From the NCBI RefSeq assembly GCF_000017565.1, contig NC_009719.1:3331001-3395000 (forward strand): DNA of 64,000 nucleotides, given 5' to 3'. This document shows, one piece after another, positions 1 to 8,264 of the stretch. A model generated the notes under the pieces. That model worked only from the letters and a program-made list of their open reading frames with translations. It had not been told where the DNA came from and ran no database searches. Each line of letters begins with the position of its first letter. Position 1 is the first letter of the stretch. Source of the stretch: Parvibaculum lavamentivorans DS-1. Lineage in GTDB: Bacteria; Pseudomonadota; Alphaproteobacteria; Parvibaculales; Parvibaculaceae. The position numbers and the translations under genes were made by a program.

Positions 1-1041
1 CACATGTCGTGGGGCGCGGAATTGTCGGCGGATTACGACGAACGCTCGACCATTCAGGGGATGCGTGAATTCCTGCTGATCTTCGGGATGTTCACCGTGC
101 TCGCCCTGCCCGCCATTATCGAAAGCGTGTCCGAGGCCGGCGCGGGCGGCGCGGAGAAAGTCGCGGCGATGGGATGGTTCATCATCATATTGCTGCCGAT
201 CACGATCGGGCTTGCTGTGTGGGTGACGCCTGAATTTCCCAGCGCGCCGCATCAACAGATCCCGTGGAAGCGCGCATGGGGCATGATCATGCGCAACCGG
301 CTGCTGCAACGCGTGCTGGTGGCGGACCTGCTGGTGAACATTGCGCCCGCGATCACCGGCTCGCTCTATATCTTCTTCGCATCGCACGTCATGGGGCTGC
401 CGAAATCGGCGAGCCTCTTGCTGCTGATCTATTTCATTGCAGGCTTTGTCGGCATTCCGGCGTGGATCCGCATGAGCCACATTGCGGGCAAGCACAAGAC
501 GCTCGCCATTGCCATGGTCTATGGCGCGGTCACCCTGCCCCTCGTCGTGTTTTTTCCGCGCGGCGAATTCTGGTGGCTCTTTGTCGGCAATTCGCTCTAT
601 GGCGTCGCCTATGGCGCGGGATCGTTTCTGCTGCGCTCCATCATGGCCGATGTCATCGACACGGATTATCTGGAGACAGGACAGAGGCGCACCGGACTTT
701 ACTATTCGCTGCTCAGCATGACAGCGAAGGTGGGCGCGGCGCTGGCCGTGGGCATCACCTATCCGCTGCTCGACCTCATTCAGTTTACGCCTGGCGGCGA
801 AAACTCGCCGGAGACGCTCAACCAGTTCATGGCGCTCTATGTGGCCATGCCGGCACTTGTGATGCTGGCGGCGGCGTTTGTGATGTGGCGCTTTCCGCTC
901 GACCGGGCCGCACAGCTCGCCCTGCGGCGGAAGATCGAGGAGCGGGACGGCAAGCACCGAGCGCATGAGGCAAGCGACGCGGCGGCAGCCGTGGCAGCAG
1001 TCGGCACGGCGGGCGGCGTTATCGATCCATCCGGCGACTAG
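1..1041 (+). CDS. MFS/GPH-family sugar:cation symporter, 3' part
   Basis: This is the C-terminal part of an inner-membrane secondary transporter. The frame is open to the window edge, so the start and roughly the first third of the protein lie upstream. The visible protein begins with WGAELSADYDERSTI, which resembles the cytoplasmic loop motif (D-Y-x-E-R) of the glycoside-pentoside-hexuronide:cation symporters. About eight hydrophobic segments follow, including segments near visible residues 24-41, 56-75, 98-125 and 138-157. The tail is hydrophilic and Ala-rich (DAAAAVAAVGTAGG). The substrate cannot be read from sequence. It ends 12 bases before mazG on the same strand. The family call is good; the substrate is unknown. 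Confidence 0.8.
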   Translation, partial: HMSWGAELSADYDERSTIQGMREFLLIFGMFTVLALPAIIESVSEAGAGGAEKVAAMGWFIIILLPITIGLAVWVTPEFPSAPHQQIPWKRAWGMIMRNRLLQRVLVADLLVNIAPAITGSLYIFFASHVMGLPKSASLLLLIYFIAGFVGIPAWIRMSHIAGKHKTLAIAMVYGAVTLPLVVFFPRGEFWWLFVGNSLYGVAYGAGSFLLRSIMADVIDTDYLETGQRRTGLYYSLLSMTAKVGAALAVGITYPLLDLIQFTPGGENSPETLNQFMALYVAMPALVMLAAAFVMWRFPLDRAAQLALRRKIEERDGKHRAHEASDAAAAVAAVGTAGGVIDPSGD

Positions 1042-1053
1042 CGGAGAAGCGGA

Positions 1054-1866
1054 TTGGGCGAGGCGGAGAACGGGAAGATCGACGCGCTGCTCGCCATCAT
1101 GGCGCAATTGCGGGCGCCCGATGGCGGCTGTCCCTGGGACCTTGAACAGACCTACGCAACGATCGCGCCCTATACGATCGAGGAAGCCTACGAAGTCGCC
1201 GACGCTATCGAGCGCGGCGACAGGCAGGACCTCAAGGACGAACTGGGCGATCTGCTGCTGCAGGTCGTGTTCCATGCGCGGATGGCGGAGGAAGAAGGCG
1301 CCTTCGCCTTTCCCGACGTGGTGCGCGCTATTTGCGAGAAGATGATCCGGCGGCATCCGCATGTCTTCGGCGACAAGGCGGCACGCGACGCGGGCGCCGT
1401 CAAGGGAAGCTGGGAAGAGATCAAGGCGGAGGAGAAAGCGGCGAAGGGAAAGCCTGCGGAAGCGAGCATCCTCGACGATGTGCCCCTCGCCCTGCCCGCG
1501 CTGTCACGCGCCGTGAAGCTGCAGAACCGTGCCGCACGCGTCGGTTTCGACTGGCCGGATACGAGCCAGGTCATCGACAAGCTCAACGAGGAAATGCTCG
1601 AACTCTCGGCGGAAGTGGCCAAGGGCGGCGATGCCGACCGGCTGGAAGACGAGATGGGCGACCTGCTTTTCGTTTATGCCAATCTGGCGCGGCACCTGAA
1701 AATCGATCCCGAGGCGGCGCTCAGGCGGGCGAATGCGAAGTTTCGCCGGCGCTTCGGGCGGATCGAGGAGAAGCTGGCGGCGGAAGGACGGAAGCCGGAG
1801 CAATCGACGCTGGAAGAAATGGACGCGCTCTGGAACGAGGCGAAGCGCGAGGAGCGCGGAGGCTAG
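1054..1866 (+). CDS. mazG: Nucleoside triphosphate pyrophosphohydrolase MazG
   Basis: This is a cytoplasmic all-alpha NTP pyrophosphohydrolase that hydrolyses NTPs to NMP and pyrophosphate, cleaning the pool of aberrant nucleotides. At 270 aa it matches the two-domain MazG form (about 263 aa in E. coli). The first MazG domain shows IEEAYEVADAIERG and DELGDLLLQVVFHARM near residues 44-82; these acidic clusters bind Mg2+. The second carries EEMLELSAEVAKGG and DEMGDLLFVYANLA near residues 180-220. The start is a TTG preceded by a purine-rich cggag stretch. The stop overlaps by four bases the stop of the convergent phosphatase gene, a compact tail-to-tail arrangement. Confidence 0.92.
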   Translation: MGEAENGKIDALLAIMAQLRAPDGGCPWDLEQTYATIAPYTIEEAYEVADAIERGDRQDLKDELGDLLLQVVFHARMAEEEGAFAFPDVVRAICEKMIRRHPHVFGDKAARDAGAVKGSWEEIKAEEKAAKGKPAEASILDDVPLALPALSRAVKLQNRAARVGFDWPDTSQVIDKLNEEMLELSAEVAKGGDADRLEDEMGDLLFVYANLARHLKIDPEAALRRANAKFRRRFGRIEEKLAAEGRKPEQSTLEEMDALWNEAKREERGG

Positions 1867-2693
1867 GCGGCGGCCACGTGAGCGCGGATAAGTTCCGCCG
1901 TGCGCTGCCAGCTCTCTTCATCGCGCGCGAGAAGATGCGGGCCCTTCAAGGTGCGCGGCGAATAGTCGAGGCCGGTTTCAATGTCGCGAGCGACGCCACC
2001 CGCTTCGCGGAGGATCAACGCACCGGGCGCGTGATCCCATGGCAGCATGCGGTAGTAGGTGACGAAATCGTGGCGGCCGCGCGCAATGCTGGTGTAATCC
2101 CAGGCGGAACAGAGAGTGGCGGTTTTGCCGCCGACCGTGGCAGCATGGGTTTCGATGCCCTTGCGCCAGTCATCCGGCATGAAACGGACGTAGAAGCTTG
2201 CCGTCTGGCCGGAGGGGTCCTGCGCGGCCTCGCCCGCATCTAGACGTTTCGTTTCGCCGCCGGCGTACAGGAACGCTCCAGCGCCACTCTCGGCAATGAC
2301 GAATTCATCCGTGACCGGAAGATATATCCAGGCACCTGTCGTTTCGCCCTTTTCGACCAGCGATACCATGACACCGAATGTCTCGCGCCCGGCGACGAAA
2401 TTGCTCGTGCCGTCCACCGGATCGATGGTCCATAGGGGCGTGTCGTCATCGAGGCGGACGAGAAGCGAAGGGTCGGCGGCGACCGCCTCCTCGCCCAGCG
2501 CGCGGGAGCCGGGCACCAATGCCTCGAGACGCGGCGCGAGCCAGAGTTCCGAGTTCCGGTCGGCCACCGTGACCAGGTCGCCCTTGGTCTTTTCCTCGAT
2601 CTCATGCTCGGCCAGGGCACGGAAACGGGGCATGATTTCCTGCGCGGCCACTTCCCGCATCAGGGCGGCGACCTTTTCCCGGACAGATGCCAT
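1863..2693 (-). CDS. Inositol-monophosphatase-family phosphatase (possible histidinol-phosphatase)
   Basis: This is a Mg2+-dependent, Li+-sensitive type phosphatase of the IMPase fold, 276 aa. Visible metal-site motifs are ALGEEAV (the GEE of site 1), WTIDPVDGTSNF (DPxDGTxNF) and PWDHAPGALILREAGG (WDxAxG) near the C terminus. The start at MASVREKV was chosen over an upstream extension because family homology begins there and it sits one base after the hflX stop, suggesting translation coupled to hflX. Alphaproteobacterial members of this family include histidinol-phosphate phosphatases (HisN), so a role in histidine synthesis is possible. Substrate cannot be decided here, so no symbol is given. 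Confidence 0.85.
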   Translation of the reverse strand: MASVREKVAALMREVAAQEIMPRFRALAEHEIEEKTKGDLVTVADRNSELWLAPRLEALVPGSRALGEEAVAADPSLLVRLDDDTPLWTIDPVDGTSNFVAGRETFGVMVSLVEKGETTGAWIYLPVTDEFVIAESGAGAFLYAGGETKRLDAGEAAQDPSGQTASFYVRFMPDDWRKGIETHAATVGGKTATLCSAWDYTSIARGRHDFVTYYRMLPWDHAPGALILREAGGVARDIETGLDYSPRTLKGPHLLARDEESWQRTAELIRAHVAAA

Positions 2694-2694
2694 G

Positions 2695-4119
2695 CTATTC
2701 CGCCGCAGCTGCGGCCGCAGCGGCGGCTTCACCGAGCTGCCGGGCGAGCGCCGGGAACCGCTTTTCGAAACGGCCGGCAACGATGGGGGTCAAGCCGAGA
2801 TCGAGATGGACGATGCCCTCGTCTCCATCGACACGGTTGCGGATATGCGCGTTGGCGTGAAGCCAGGCGATGGCCTCTCCCTCATTCGCCGGCACATCGA
2901 AATGTACGGGCCGTTCGTCATCGACGATCAGGCTGTCGATGAGGTTAAGGAGGTTTTCCGTTCCGTCGCCGGTCAGGGCGGAGACGGCAACCGTCATCGG
3001 CTCGCGCATGGCGAGATTGACGGCGGCGTCGCGGAACTCGCCTTCCAGCAGGTCAATCTTGTTCAGGACGTCCACGACGTGCTGACCGTTCGCCGCTGTG
3101 CTTTCCCTGGTGACGCCGAGCGAGGTCAGAACTTTTTCGACATCCGTCTTCTGGATCGCGGTTTCCTCATGCGCGGCGTCGCGGACATGCAGGATCACTT
3201 CGGCTTCCAGAACTTCCTCGAGCGTGGCGCGGAAGGCGGCGACGAGATGCGTCGGCAGGTCCGAAATGAAGCCCACTGTGTCCGACAGGATGATCTTGCG
3301 GCCGCTCGGGAGAACGAGGGCGCGCATTGTCGGGTCGAGCGTCGCGAAGAGAAGGTTTTCGGCGAAGACTCCGGCTTCCGTAAGCCGGTTGAACAGAGTC
3401 GACTTGCCGGCATTGGTATAGCCGACCAGCGCGACAATCGGATATGGCGCCTCGCGGCGCTTCTTGCGATGAAGTTCGCGCGTCCGTTTCACGGTTTCGA
3501 GCTGGTGCTCGATTTTCGCGATGCGCTCCTGAATGAGGCGCCTGTCGGCTTCGATCTGCGTTTCGCCGGGGCCGCCGAGGAAGCCGAAGCCGCCGCGCTG
3601 ACGCTCCAGATGGGTCCAGCTGCGGACGAGGCGGCTCTTCTGATAATTGAGATGCGCCAGTTCAACCTGGAGCGAGCCTTCGCGCGTTCGCGCACGCTCG
3701 CCGAAGATTTCGAGGATAAGACCGGTGCGGTCGAGCACCTTCACGTTCCAGGCTTTTTCGAGATTGCGCTGCTGACCCGGACCGAGGGCCCCGTCGACGA
3801 TGACGAGATCGACCCGAAGTTCCGCAATCTGACCCTTGATTTCGTCGACCTTGCCTTCGCCGAAAAGCGTTGCCGGCCGCGGGCTCGCAAGCGGGACAAC
3901 GACGCTTCCCACAACGTTCAGCGAAATGGCGGCAGCGAGACCGACGGCCTCGTCCAGACGGGATTCGGGGGAACGTCCGCCCCCTCCTCTCTTTGCCTGC
4001 TTCGCGACGGATTTGAGCCAGGGCACAACCACGAAAGCGCGCGTCAACTCGGCGGGCTTCACTCGAAAGCCACGCTCGCCGCGCTTTTCGGCGCCTTCTT
4101 CCTTGGGTTCTTCAGTCAA
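2695..4119 (-). CDS. hflX: Ribosome-associated GTPase HflX
   Basis: HflX is a GTPase that binds the 50S subunit and rescues or splits stalled ribosomes under stress. The protein is 474 aa. An N-terminal HflX domain includes PATLFGEGKVDEIKG and RTGLILEIFGERARTREG. The glycine-rich linker GGFGFLGGPGETQIEADRR is the family signature. The G domain has G1 GYTNAGKST near residue 230, G3 SDTVGF and G4 LNKIDLL. The C terminus ends in an unusual polyalanine run before the final Glu. The gene lies 10 bases after hfq, the classic hfq-hflX pair, and is followed immediately by the IMPase-family gene, so all three are probably cotranscribed. Confidence 0.96.
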   Translation of the reverse strand: MTEEPKEEGAEKRGERGFRVKPAELTRAFVVVPWLKSVAKQAKRGGGGRSPESRLDEAVGLAAAISLNVVGSVVVPLASPRPATLFGEGKVDEIKGQIAELRVDLVIVDGALGPGQQRNLEKAWNVKVLDRTGLILEIFGERARTREGSLQVELAHLNYQKSRLVRSWTHLERQRGGFGFLGGPGETQIEADRRLIQERIAKIEHQLETVKRTRELHRKKRREAPYPIVALVGYTNAGKSTLFNRLTEAGVFAENLLFATLDPTMRALVLPSGRKIILSDTVGFISDLPTHLVAAFRATLEEVLEAEVILHVRDAAHEETAIQKTDVEKVLTSLGVTRESTAANGQHVVDVLNKIDLLEGEFRDAAVNLAMREPMTVAVSALTGDGTENLLNLIDSLIVDDERPVHFDVPANEGEAIAWLHANAHIRNRVDGDEGIVHLDLGLTPIVAGRFEKRFPALARQLGEAAAAAAAAAE

Positions 4120-4129
4120 TTACGGTCCT

Positions 4130-4378
4130 TCAGCCCTCCTCCCCGTTGGCTTCAGGCTCGAAAAGCTGAACGGGCTGGGCCGGCATAATGGTCGATATCG
4201 CGTGCTTATACACGAGCTGCGAATGGCCGTCCCGGCGCAGCAACACACAAAAGTTGTCGAACCAGGTGACCACGCCCTGAAGCTTGACGCCATTTACCAG
4301 AAAGATGGTGAGGGTCGTCTTGTTCTTGCGAACGTGGTTCAGGAACGTATCCTGCAGGTTATGGGTCTTCTCATTCAT
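4130..4378 (-). CDS. hfq: RNA chaperone Hfq
   Basis: Hfq is a hexameric Sm-like RNA-binding protein that pairs small RNAs with mRNAs. The protein is 82 aa. Sm1 is represented by [21 protein letters not shown] and Sm2 by [11 protein letters not shown], with the conserved YKHAIS at the proximal RNA face. The start [10 protein letters not shown] was chosen because the longer open frame upstream has no Hfq homology. The short acidic tail [10 protein letters not shown] is typical of alphaproteobacterial Hfq. It lies directly upstream of hflX. A 204-base gap separates it from the aminotransferase gene and holds a stem-loop. Confidence 0.97.
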   Translation of the reverse strand: MNEKTHNLQDTFLNHVRKNKTTLTIFLVNGVKLQGVVTWFDNFCVLLRRDGHSQLVYKHAISTIMPAQPVQLFEPEANGEEG

Positions 4379-4515
4379 GGGTAAACCCCATTTGTCGAGT
4401 TGGGTGGACCGGACCTTCGCCGCGCGGACCGGCTTTTTGTTTGCACCCCTTCCCGGCATAGACGGGAAAGAAGCTGCGGCTCTCAACTCATACAGTCAGC
4501 CGTTTCATTTCATGC

Positions 4516-4545
4516 TGCAAGTGCGAAATTCACTTCGCACATGCA
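4516..4545. repeat. Inverted repeat in the dat-hfq gap
   Basis: Arms GTGCGAA and TTCGCAC flank a 6-base loop, and the stem can be extended by outer TGCA/TGCA pairs across one A:A mismatch. It lies 138 bases upstream of the hfq start and 38 bases after the aminotransferase stop (both genes read on the minus strand). There is no T-run on the minus side, so it is either a processed stem or a regulatory structure in the hfq leader rather than a clear terminator. Confidence 0.5.
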
Positions 4546-4582
4546 AATCGGCACGATTTCCGCCGGTGCATACCGTCGCGCC

Positions 4583-5440
4583 TCAGGAAAGCTCGCCGAT
4601 CTGCCGATAGGCATCGCGCAGCCGGAGCGTGGTGGACCCGGGCGCGGCATTACCTACTGGCTCGCCGTCGATCCGGACCACCGGAATCAGGACGGCCGAT
4701 GAGGCGCTGATGAATGCTTCTCGCGAGGTTTTTGCCTCTTCGGGGGTGAACGCCCGCTCAATGACTTCGATCCCTTCCCGCTTTGCCGCCTCAAGCAGAA
4801 CCCGCCGGGTAACGCCGTTCAGGATATCCGGACCGGCAGGGCGCGTGACCAGACGGCCTTCCGCATCCACGATCCAGGCATTGGTGGAAGAGCCCTCCGT
4901 CACATAGCCCTCAGCATCGACAAGCCAGGCTTCGTAGGCGCCCGCTTCCCGCGCCGCCTGCTTTGCCAGGATGTTCGGCAGCAGCGCCACTGACTTGATG
5001 TCGCGCCGCGCCCAACGCAGGTCCGGCATGGTGACGACAGCGACGCCCTTCTCCACCGCGATTGCGACACGGGCTTCGTTGAGACGCTTTGCCGTGACCA
5101 CAAGGGCCGGCCGGGTTGCGGCGGATGGAAACGGATGATCGCGCGGCGCCACGCCACGGGTGATCTGGAAATAGACCATGCCGTTCTTTATCCGGTTTCG
5201 GGCAACGACCTCGCGCAGAATGTGCCGCAGGGCGGGGAGCTTTACCGGCAAGGCGATGCGCAGCTCTCCGAGCGAGCGCTGCATCCGCTCCAGGTGCAGC
5301 GTTTCGTCCATCAACATGCCGCCGCGAACACCGCAGACTTCATAGATGCCGTCGGCGAACTGATAGCCGCGATCTTCGATATGGACGCTCGCCTCCGCGT
5401 GGCGCAGGTAGCGGCCGTTGACATAGGCGATACGTGACAC
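4583..5440 (-). CDS. dat: PLP-dependent class IV aminotransferase (D-amino-acid aminotransferase)
   Basis: This is a fold-type IV PLP enzyme that transfers amino groups between D-amino acids and 2-oxo acids. It could supply D-Ala or D-Glu for peptidoglycan. The protein is 285 aa, the usual length. The N terminus IAYVNGRYLRHAEASVHIED matches D-alanine aminotransferases. The Schiff-base lysine is Lys149 in DIKSVALLPN, and the cofactor glutamate is in EGYVTEGSSTNAW. Branched-chain aminotransferases share the fold, but the N-terminal pattern and short length favour the D-specific group. It sits 18 bases after trkA, within the ntrYX-trkA-dat-hfq run. Confidence 0.85.
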   Translation of the reverse strand: MSRIAYVNGRYLRHAEASVHIEDRGYQFADGIYEVCGVRGGMLMDETLHLERMQRSLGELRIALPVKLPALRHILREVVARNRIKNGMVYFQITRGVAPRDHPFPSAATRPALVVTAKRLNEARVAIAVEKGVAVVTMPDLRWARRDIKSVALLPNILAKQAAREAGAYEAWLVDAEGYVTEGSSTNAWIVDAEGRLVTRPAGPDILNGVTRRVLLEAAKREGIEVIERAFTPEEAKTSREAFISASSAVLIPVVRIDGEPVGNAAPGSTTLRLRDAYRQIGELS

Positions 5441-5458
5441 GGGAGATCCTTCGGACGC

Positions 5459-6835
5459 TCAGAAGAATTCGAGACTGACGCGGAACATCTGTTCGACTTT
5501 CTTGACCTGATCGGAACGTGCGAACAGCACCACACGGTCGCCTGCCTCGATCTCGGTATTCCCGCGCGGAATGATGACCTCTCCATCGCGGATAACCGCG
5601 CCGACGAGGATTCCGTCCGGGAGGTTGACTTCGCGCAGCGGCTTTCCGACCAGAGTCGATGTCTCGAGCGCTTCGGCTTCGATCACCTCGGCTGCCCCAT
5701 CATGCACCGACTGGAGGCCACGGATACGGCCGCGGCGGACATGCTGGAGCACGGTCGACACCGTCGTGCCGCGCGGGTTTATGAAGGCATCGATGCCGAG
5801 CGAGCGCATGAGCGGCGCATAGGTATTGTTGTTGATGAGGGCCATTGTGCGCTGGCAGCCCTCGCGCTTCGCGACGACGCAGGAGAGAATGTTTGCCTGG
5901 TCGTTATTGGTCAGCGTGACGAGCGTTTCAGTTTCGGAAATTCCCGCTTCCTGCAGCAGTTCCGGATCGAGCCCGTCGCCATGGAGGACGATCGACCGCT
6001 TCAGACGATCCGCGGCCTGGACGGCGCGATCCCTGTCGCGTTCGATCAGTTTGACGCGTGTACCGGGATGGTTCGTCTCCAGCTCCTGCGCCACGTGAAG
6101 ACCGATATTTCCCGCCCCCACGATGATGATACGCCGGGCGGCCTTTTCCTCGTGGCCGAAAATGCCGAGCGTGCGCTTTACGTCGCGCACATCGGCAGCG
6201 AAATAGGCTTCATCGCCGACAAGCATCGAATCGTCGCTCTGCGGCACGAAGAGCTCACCATTGCGGACGATACCGACAACGCGCGACCGCAGATCCGGAA
6301 ACAGGTCCGTCAACTGGCGGAGCGGCGTGTTGACGATCGGACAATCTTCTTCAAGCGCCACGCCGACGACGCTGACCTTTCCATCCGCGAAATTCAGAAT
6401 ATCGAAAGCGCCCGGCACCGCGAGCCGACGCAGCACGGCCTTGCCGACTTCGAGTTCCGGCGAAATGATTACGTCGATCGGCAGGTGATCCTGCGAGAAA
6501 AGATCCTGGAAACCGGGCTGCAAATAGCTCTGCGCCCGGACGCGTGCGATCTTGGTCGGCAACTGGAAGACCGAATGCGCGACCTGGCATGCGATCATGT
6601 TCACTTCGTCATAAAAGGTGACGGCGATGAGCATGTCGGCCGAGGCGGCCCCGGCGCGTTCGAGAACATCTGGATGAGCGCCGTGGCCGACGATGGCGCG
6701 CACATCAAGCGCATCCGAAATCCGGTGAACGAGTTGCGGCGACTGATCGATGACCGTCACATCGTTTTGCTCGGCGGCGAGCTGCCTGGCGATGCCGAAA
6801 CCGACTTGCCCGGCGCCGCAAACAATTACCTTCAT
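5459..6835 (-). CDS. trkA: Trk potassium-uptake regulatory subunit TrkA
   Basis: TrkA is a peripheral NAD(H)-binding protein that gates the TrkH/TrkG K+ channel at the inner membrane. The protein is 458 aa and contains two tandem RCK units, as in standard TrkA. The Rossmann glycine motifs are GAGQVGFGIARQL near residue 7 and GAGNIGLHVAQEL near residue 240, each followed by a TrkA-C domain (for example ETSTLVGKPLREVNLP near the C terminus). It follows ntrX by 34 bases on the same strand, a conserved alphaproteobacterial association. No trkH is in the window. Confidence 0.95.
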   Translation of the reverse strand: MKVIVCGAGQVGFGIARQLAAEQNDVTVIDQSPQLVHRISDALDVRAIVGHGAHPDVLERAGAASADMLIAVTFYDEVNMIACQVAHSVFQLPTKIARVRAQSYLQPGFQDLFSQDHLPIDVIISPELEVGKAVLRRLAVPGAFDILNFADGKVSVVGVALEEDCPIVNTPLRQLTDLFPDLRSRVVGIVRNGELFVPQSDDSMLVGDEAYFAADVRDVKRTLGIFGHEEKAARRIIIVGAGNIGLHVAQELETNHPGTRVKLIERDRDRAVQAADRLKRSIVLHGDGLDPELLQEAGISETETLVTLTNNDQANILSCVVAKREGCQRTMALINNNTYAPLMRSLGIDAFINPRGTTVSTVLQHVRRGRIRGLQSVHDGAAEVIEAEALETSTLVGKPLREVNLPDGILVGAVIRDGEVIIPRGNTEIEAGDRVVLFARSDQVKKVEQMFRVSLEFF

Positions 6836-6869
6836 GATGAAACTCTCAACGTTTCGGACAAGGCGTAGG

Positions 6870-8264
6870 TCATGCCGGCACGTCGGGGCGGCTGGCGGCG
6901 GCGACGCCGAGCGATTTCAGCTTGCGATGGAGCGCCGAACGCTCCATGCCGATAAAGGCGGCTGTGCGTGAAATGTTGCCGCCAAACCGGCTTATCTGCG
7001 CTATCAGATATTCGCGTTCGAAGGTTTCCCGTGCCTCGCGCAGCGGCAATGCCATGATGTGCTCGCCGCCGGCGCCGTTGACCGTCATCTGCGCGGATGC
7101 GCCCACTTCGGAGGGAAGCATATCGGCGGTGACAACGGCCGTCGGATCGCCGGATGTCAGGATCAGCAGGCGCTCGATATTATTGCGCAGCTGCCGGACA
7201 TTGCCCGGCCAGTCATGCGCCTGGAGTGCCGCCATGGCGTCTTCCGACACGCGGCGGGCTGGCAGGCCTGTTCCCTTGGAAATCAATTCCATGAAGTACT
7301 CGACAAGCGCGGGGATATCCTCGCGCCGCGAGGCGAGCGGAGGCACGAAAATCGGCACCACGTTCAGGCGATGATAAAGGTCTTCGCGGAAGCGGCCTTT
7401 TGCGATTTCCTCAAGCAGGTCGTGGCTGGACGAGGAAACGACGCGCACATCCACTTTGACGCGCGAGCCGCCGCCGACGCGCTCGAATGTCTGATCGACC
7501 AGCACACGCAGGATCTTGCTCTGCGTCTCCACCGGCATCTCGGCAACTTCATCGAGGAATAGTGTGCCGCCATGCGCCTGCTCGAAAACGCCGACCTTTC
7601 TCGGACCGGCGGCGCTTTCCTCCGTGCCGAAAAGCTCGATCTCCATGCGCTCCGGCGCCATGTTTGCCGCATTGATGGCGACGAAGGAATGACCCGCACG
7701 GCGAGAGCGGGCATGCAGAAGGCGGGCGACCACCTCCTTGCCCGCACCGGAGGCACCCGTGATGAGGACGCGGCTGTTTGTCGGTGCAACCTTGTCAATC
7801 GTCTGACGCACCTGCGCCATGGCGGGAGAAAAACCGATCAAGGTGGTGTCGTCACCGACCCGGACGCGCAGCTCACTGTTTTCCCGGCGCAAGCGGAAAG
7901 TTTCAATCGCGCGGCGCACGACCAGAATGAGGCGATCCGCCTTGAAGGGCTTTTCAATGAAGTCGTAGGCGCCTTTCTTGATGGCGGAGACGGCCGTTTC
8001 GATATTGCCGTGACCGCTGATGATGATGACGGGAAGGTCCGGATGCCGCTCACGGATAACGTCGAGAACCTCCAGCCCGTCGAGTTTGCTGCCTTGCAAC
8101 CAGATGTCGAGGATGACGAGCCCCGGCCGGCGCGCCTCTATCGCCGCGAGCGCACGATCGCTGTCGCCCGCGCTGCGGGTGTCATAGCCTTCATCGTTCA
8201 GAATGCCCGACACCAGCTCCCTGATATCGGCTTCATCATCGACAATCAGAATATCAGACGCCAT
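6870..8264 (-). CDS. ntrX: Nitrogen-regulation response regulator NtrX
   Basis: NtrX is the response regulator partner of NtrY, controlling nitrogen, redox and envelope-related genes. The protein is 464 aa. The receiver domain has acidic pair D9-D10 and phosphoacceptor D53 in VILDIWLQG. The AAA+ domain has Walker A GASGAGKEVVAR near residue 170 and Walker [14 protein letters not shown]. The C-terminal Fis-type HTH is ISRTAAFIGMERSALHRKL. Where sigma54 activators carry GAFTGA, this protein has ELFGTEESAAGPRKVG, so it probably does not open sigma54 promoters. The start overlaps the ntrY stop by 11 bases, so the pair is translationally coupled. Confidence 0.95.
   Translation of the reverse strand: MASDILIVDDEADIRELVSGILNDEGYDTRSAGDSDRALAAIEARRPGLVILDIWLQGSKLDGLEVLDVIRERHPDLPVIIISGHGNIETAVSAIKKGAYDFIEKPFKADRLILVVRRAIETFRLRRENSELRVRVGDDTTLIGFSPAMAQVRQTIDKVAPTNSRVLITGASGAGKEVVARLLHARSRRAGHSFVAINAANMAPERMEIELFGTEESAAGPRKVGVFEQAHGGTLFLDEVAEMPVETQSKILRVLVDQTFERVGGGSRVKVDVRVVSSSSHDLLEEIAKGRFREDLYHRLNVVPIFVPPLASRREDIPALVEYFMELISKGTGLPARRVSEDAMAALQAHDWPGNVRQLRNNIERLLILTSGDPTAVVTADMLPSEVGASAQMTVNGAGGEHIMALPLREARETFEREYLIAQISRFGGNISRTAAFIGMERSALHRKLKSLGVAAASRPDVPA

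Noticed and set aside
2296-4188. A 630-codon plus-strand frame opposite hflX and the phosphatase gene
   Set aside because: It covers two conserved genes on the other strand and has no family similarity.
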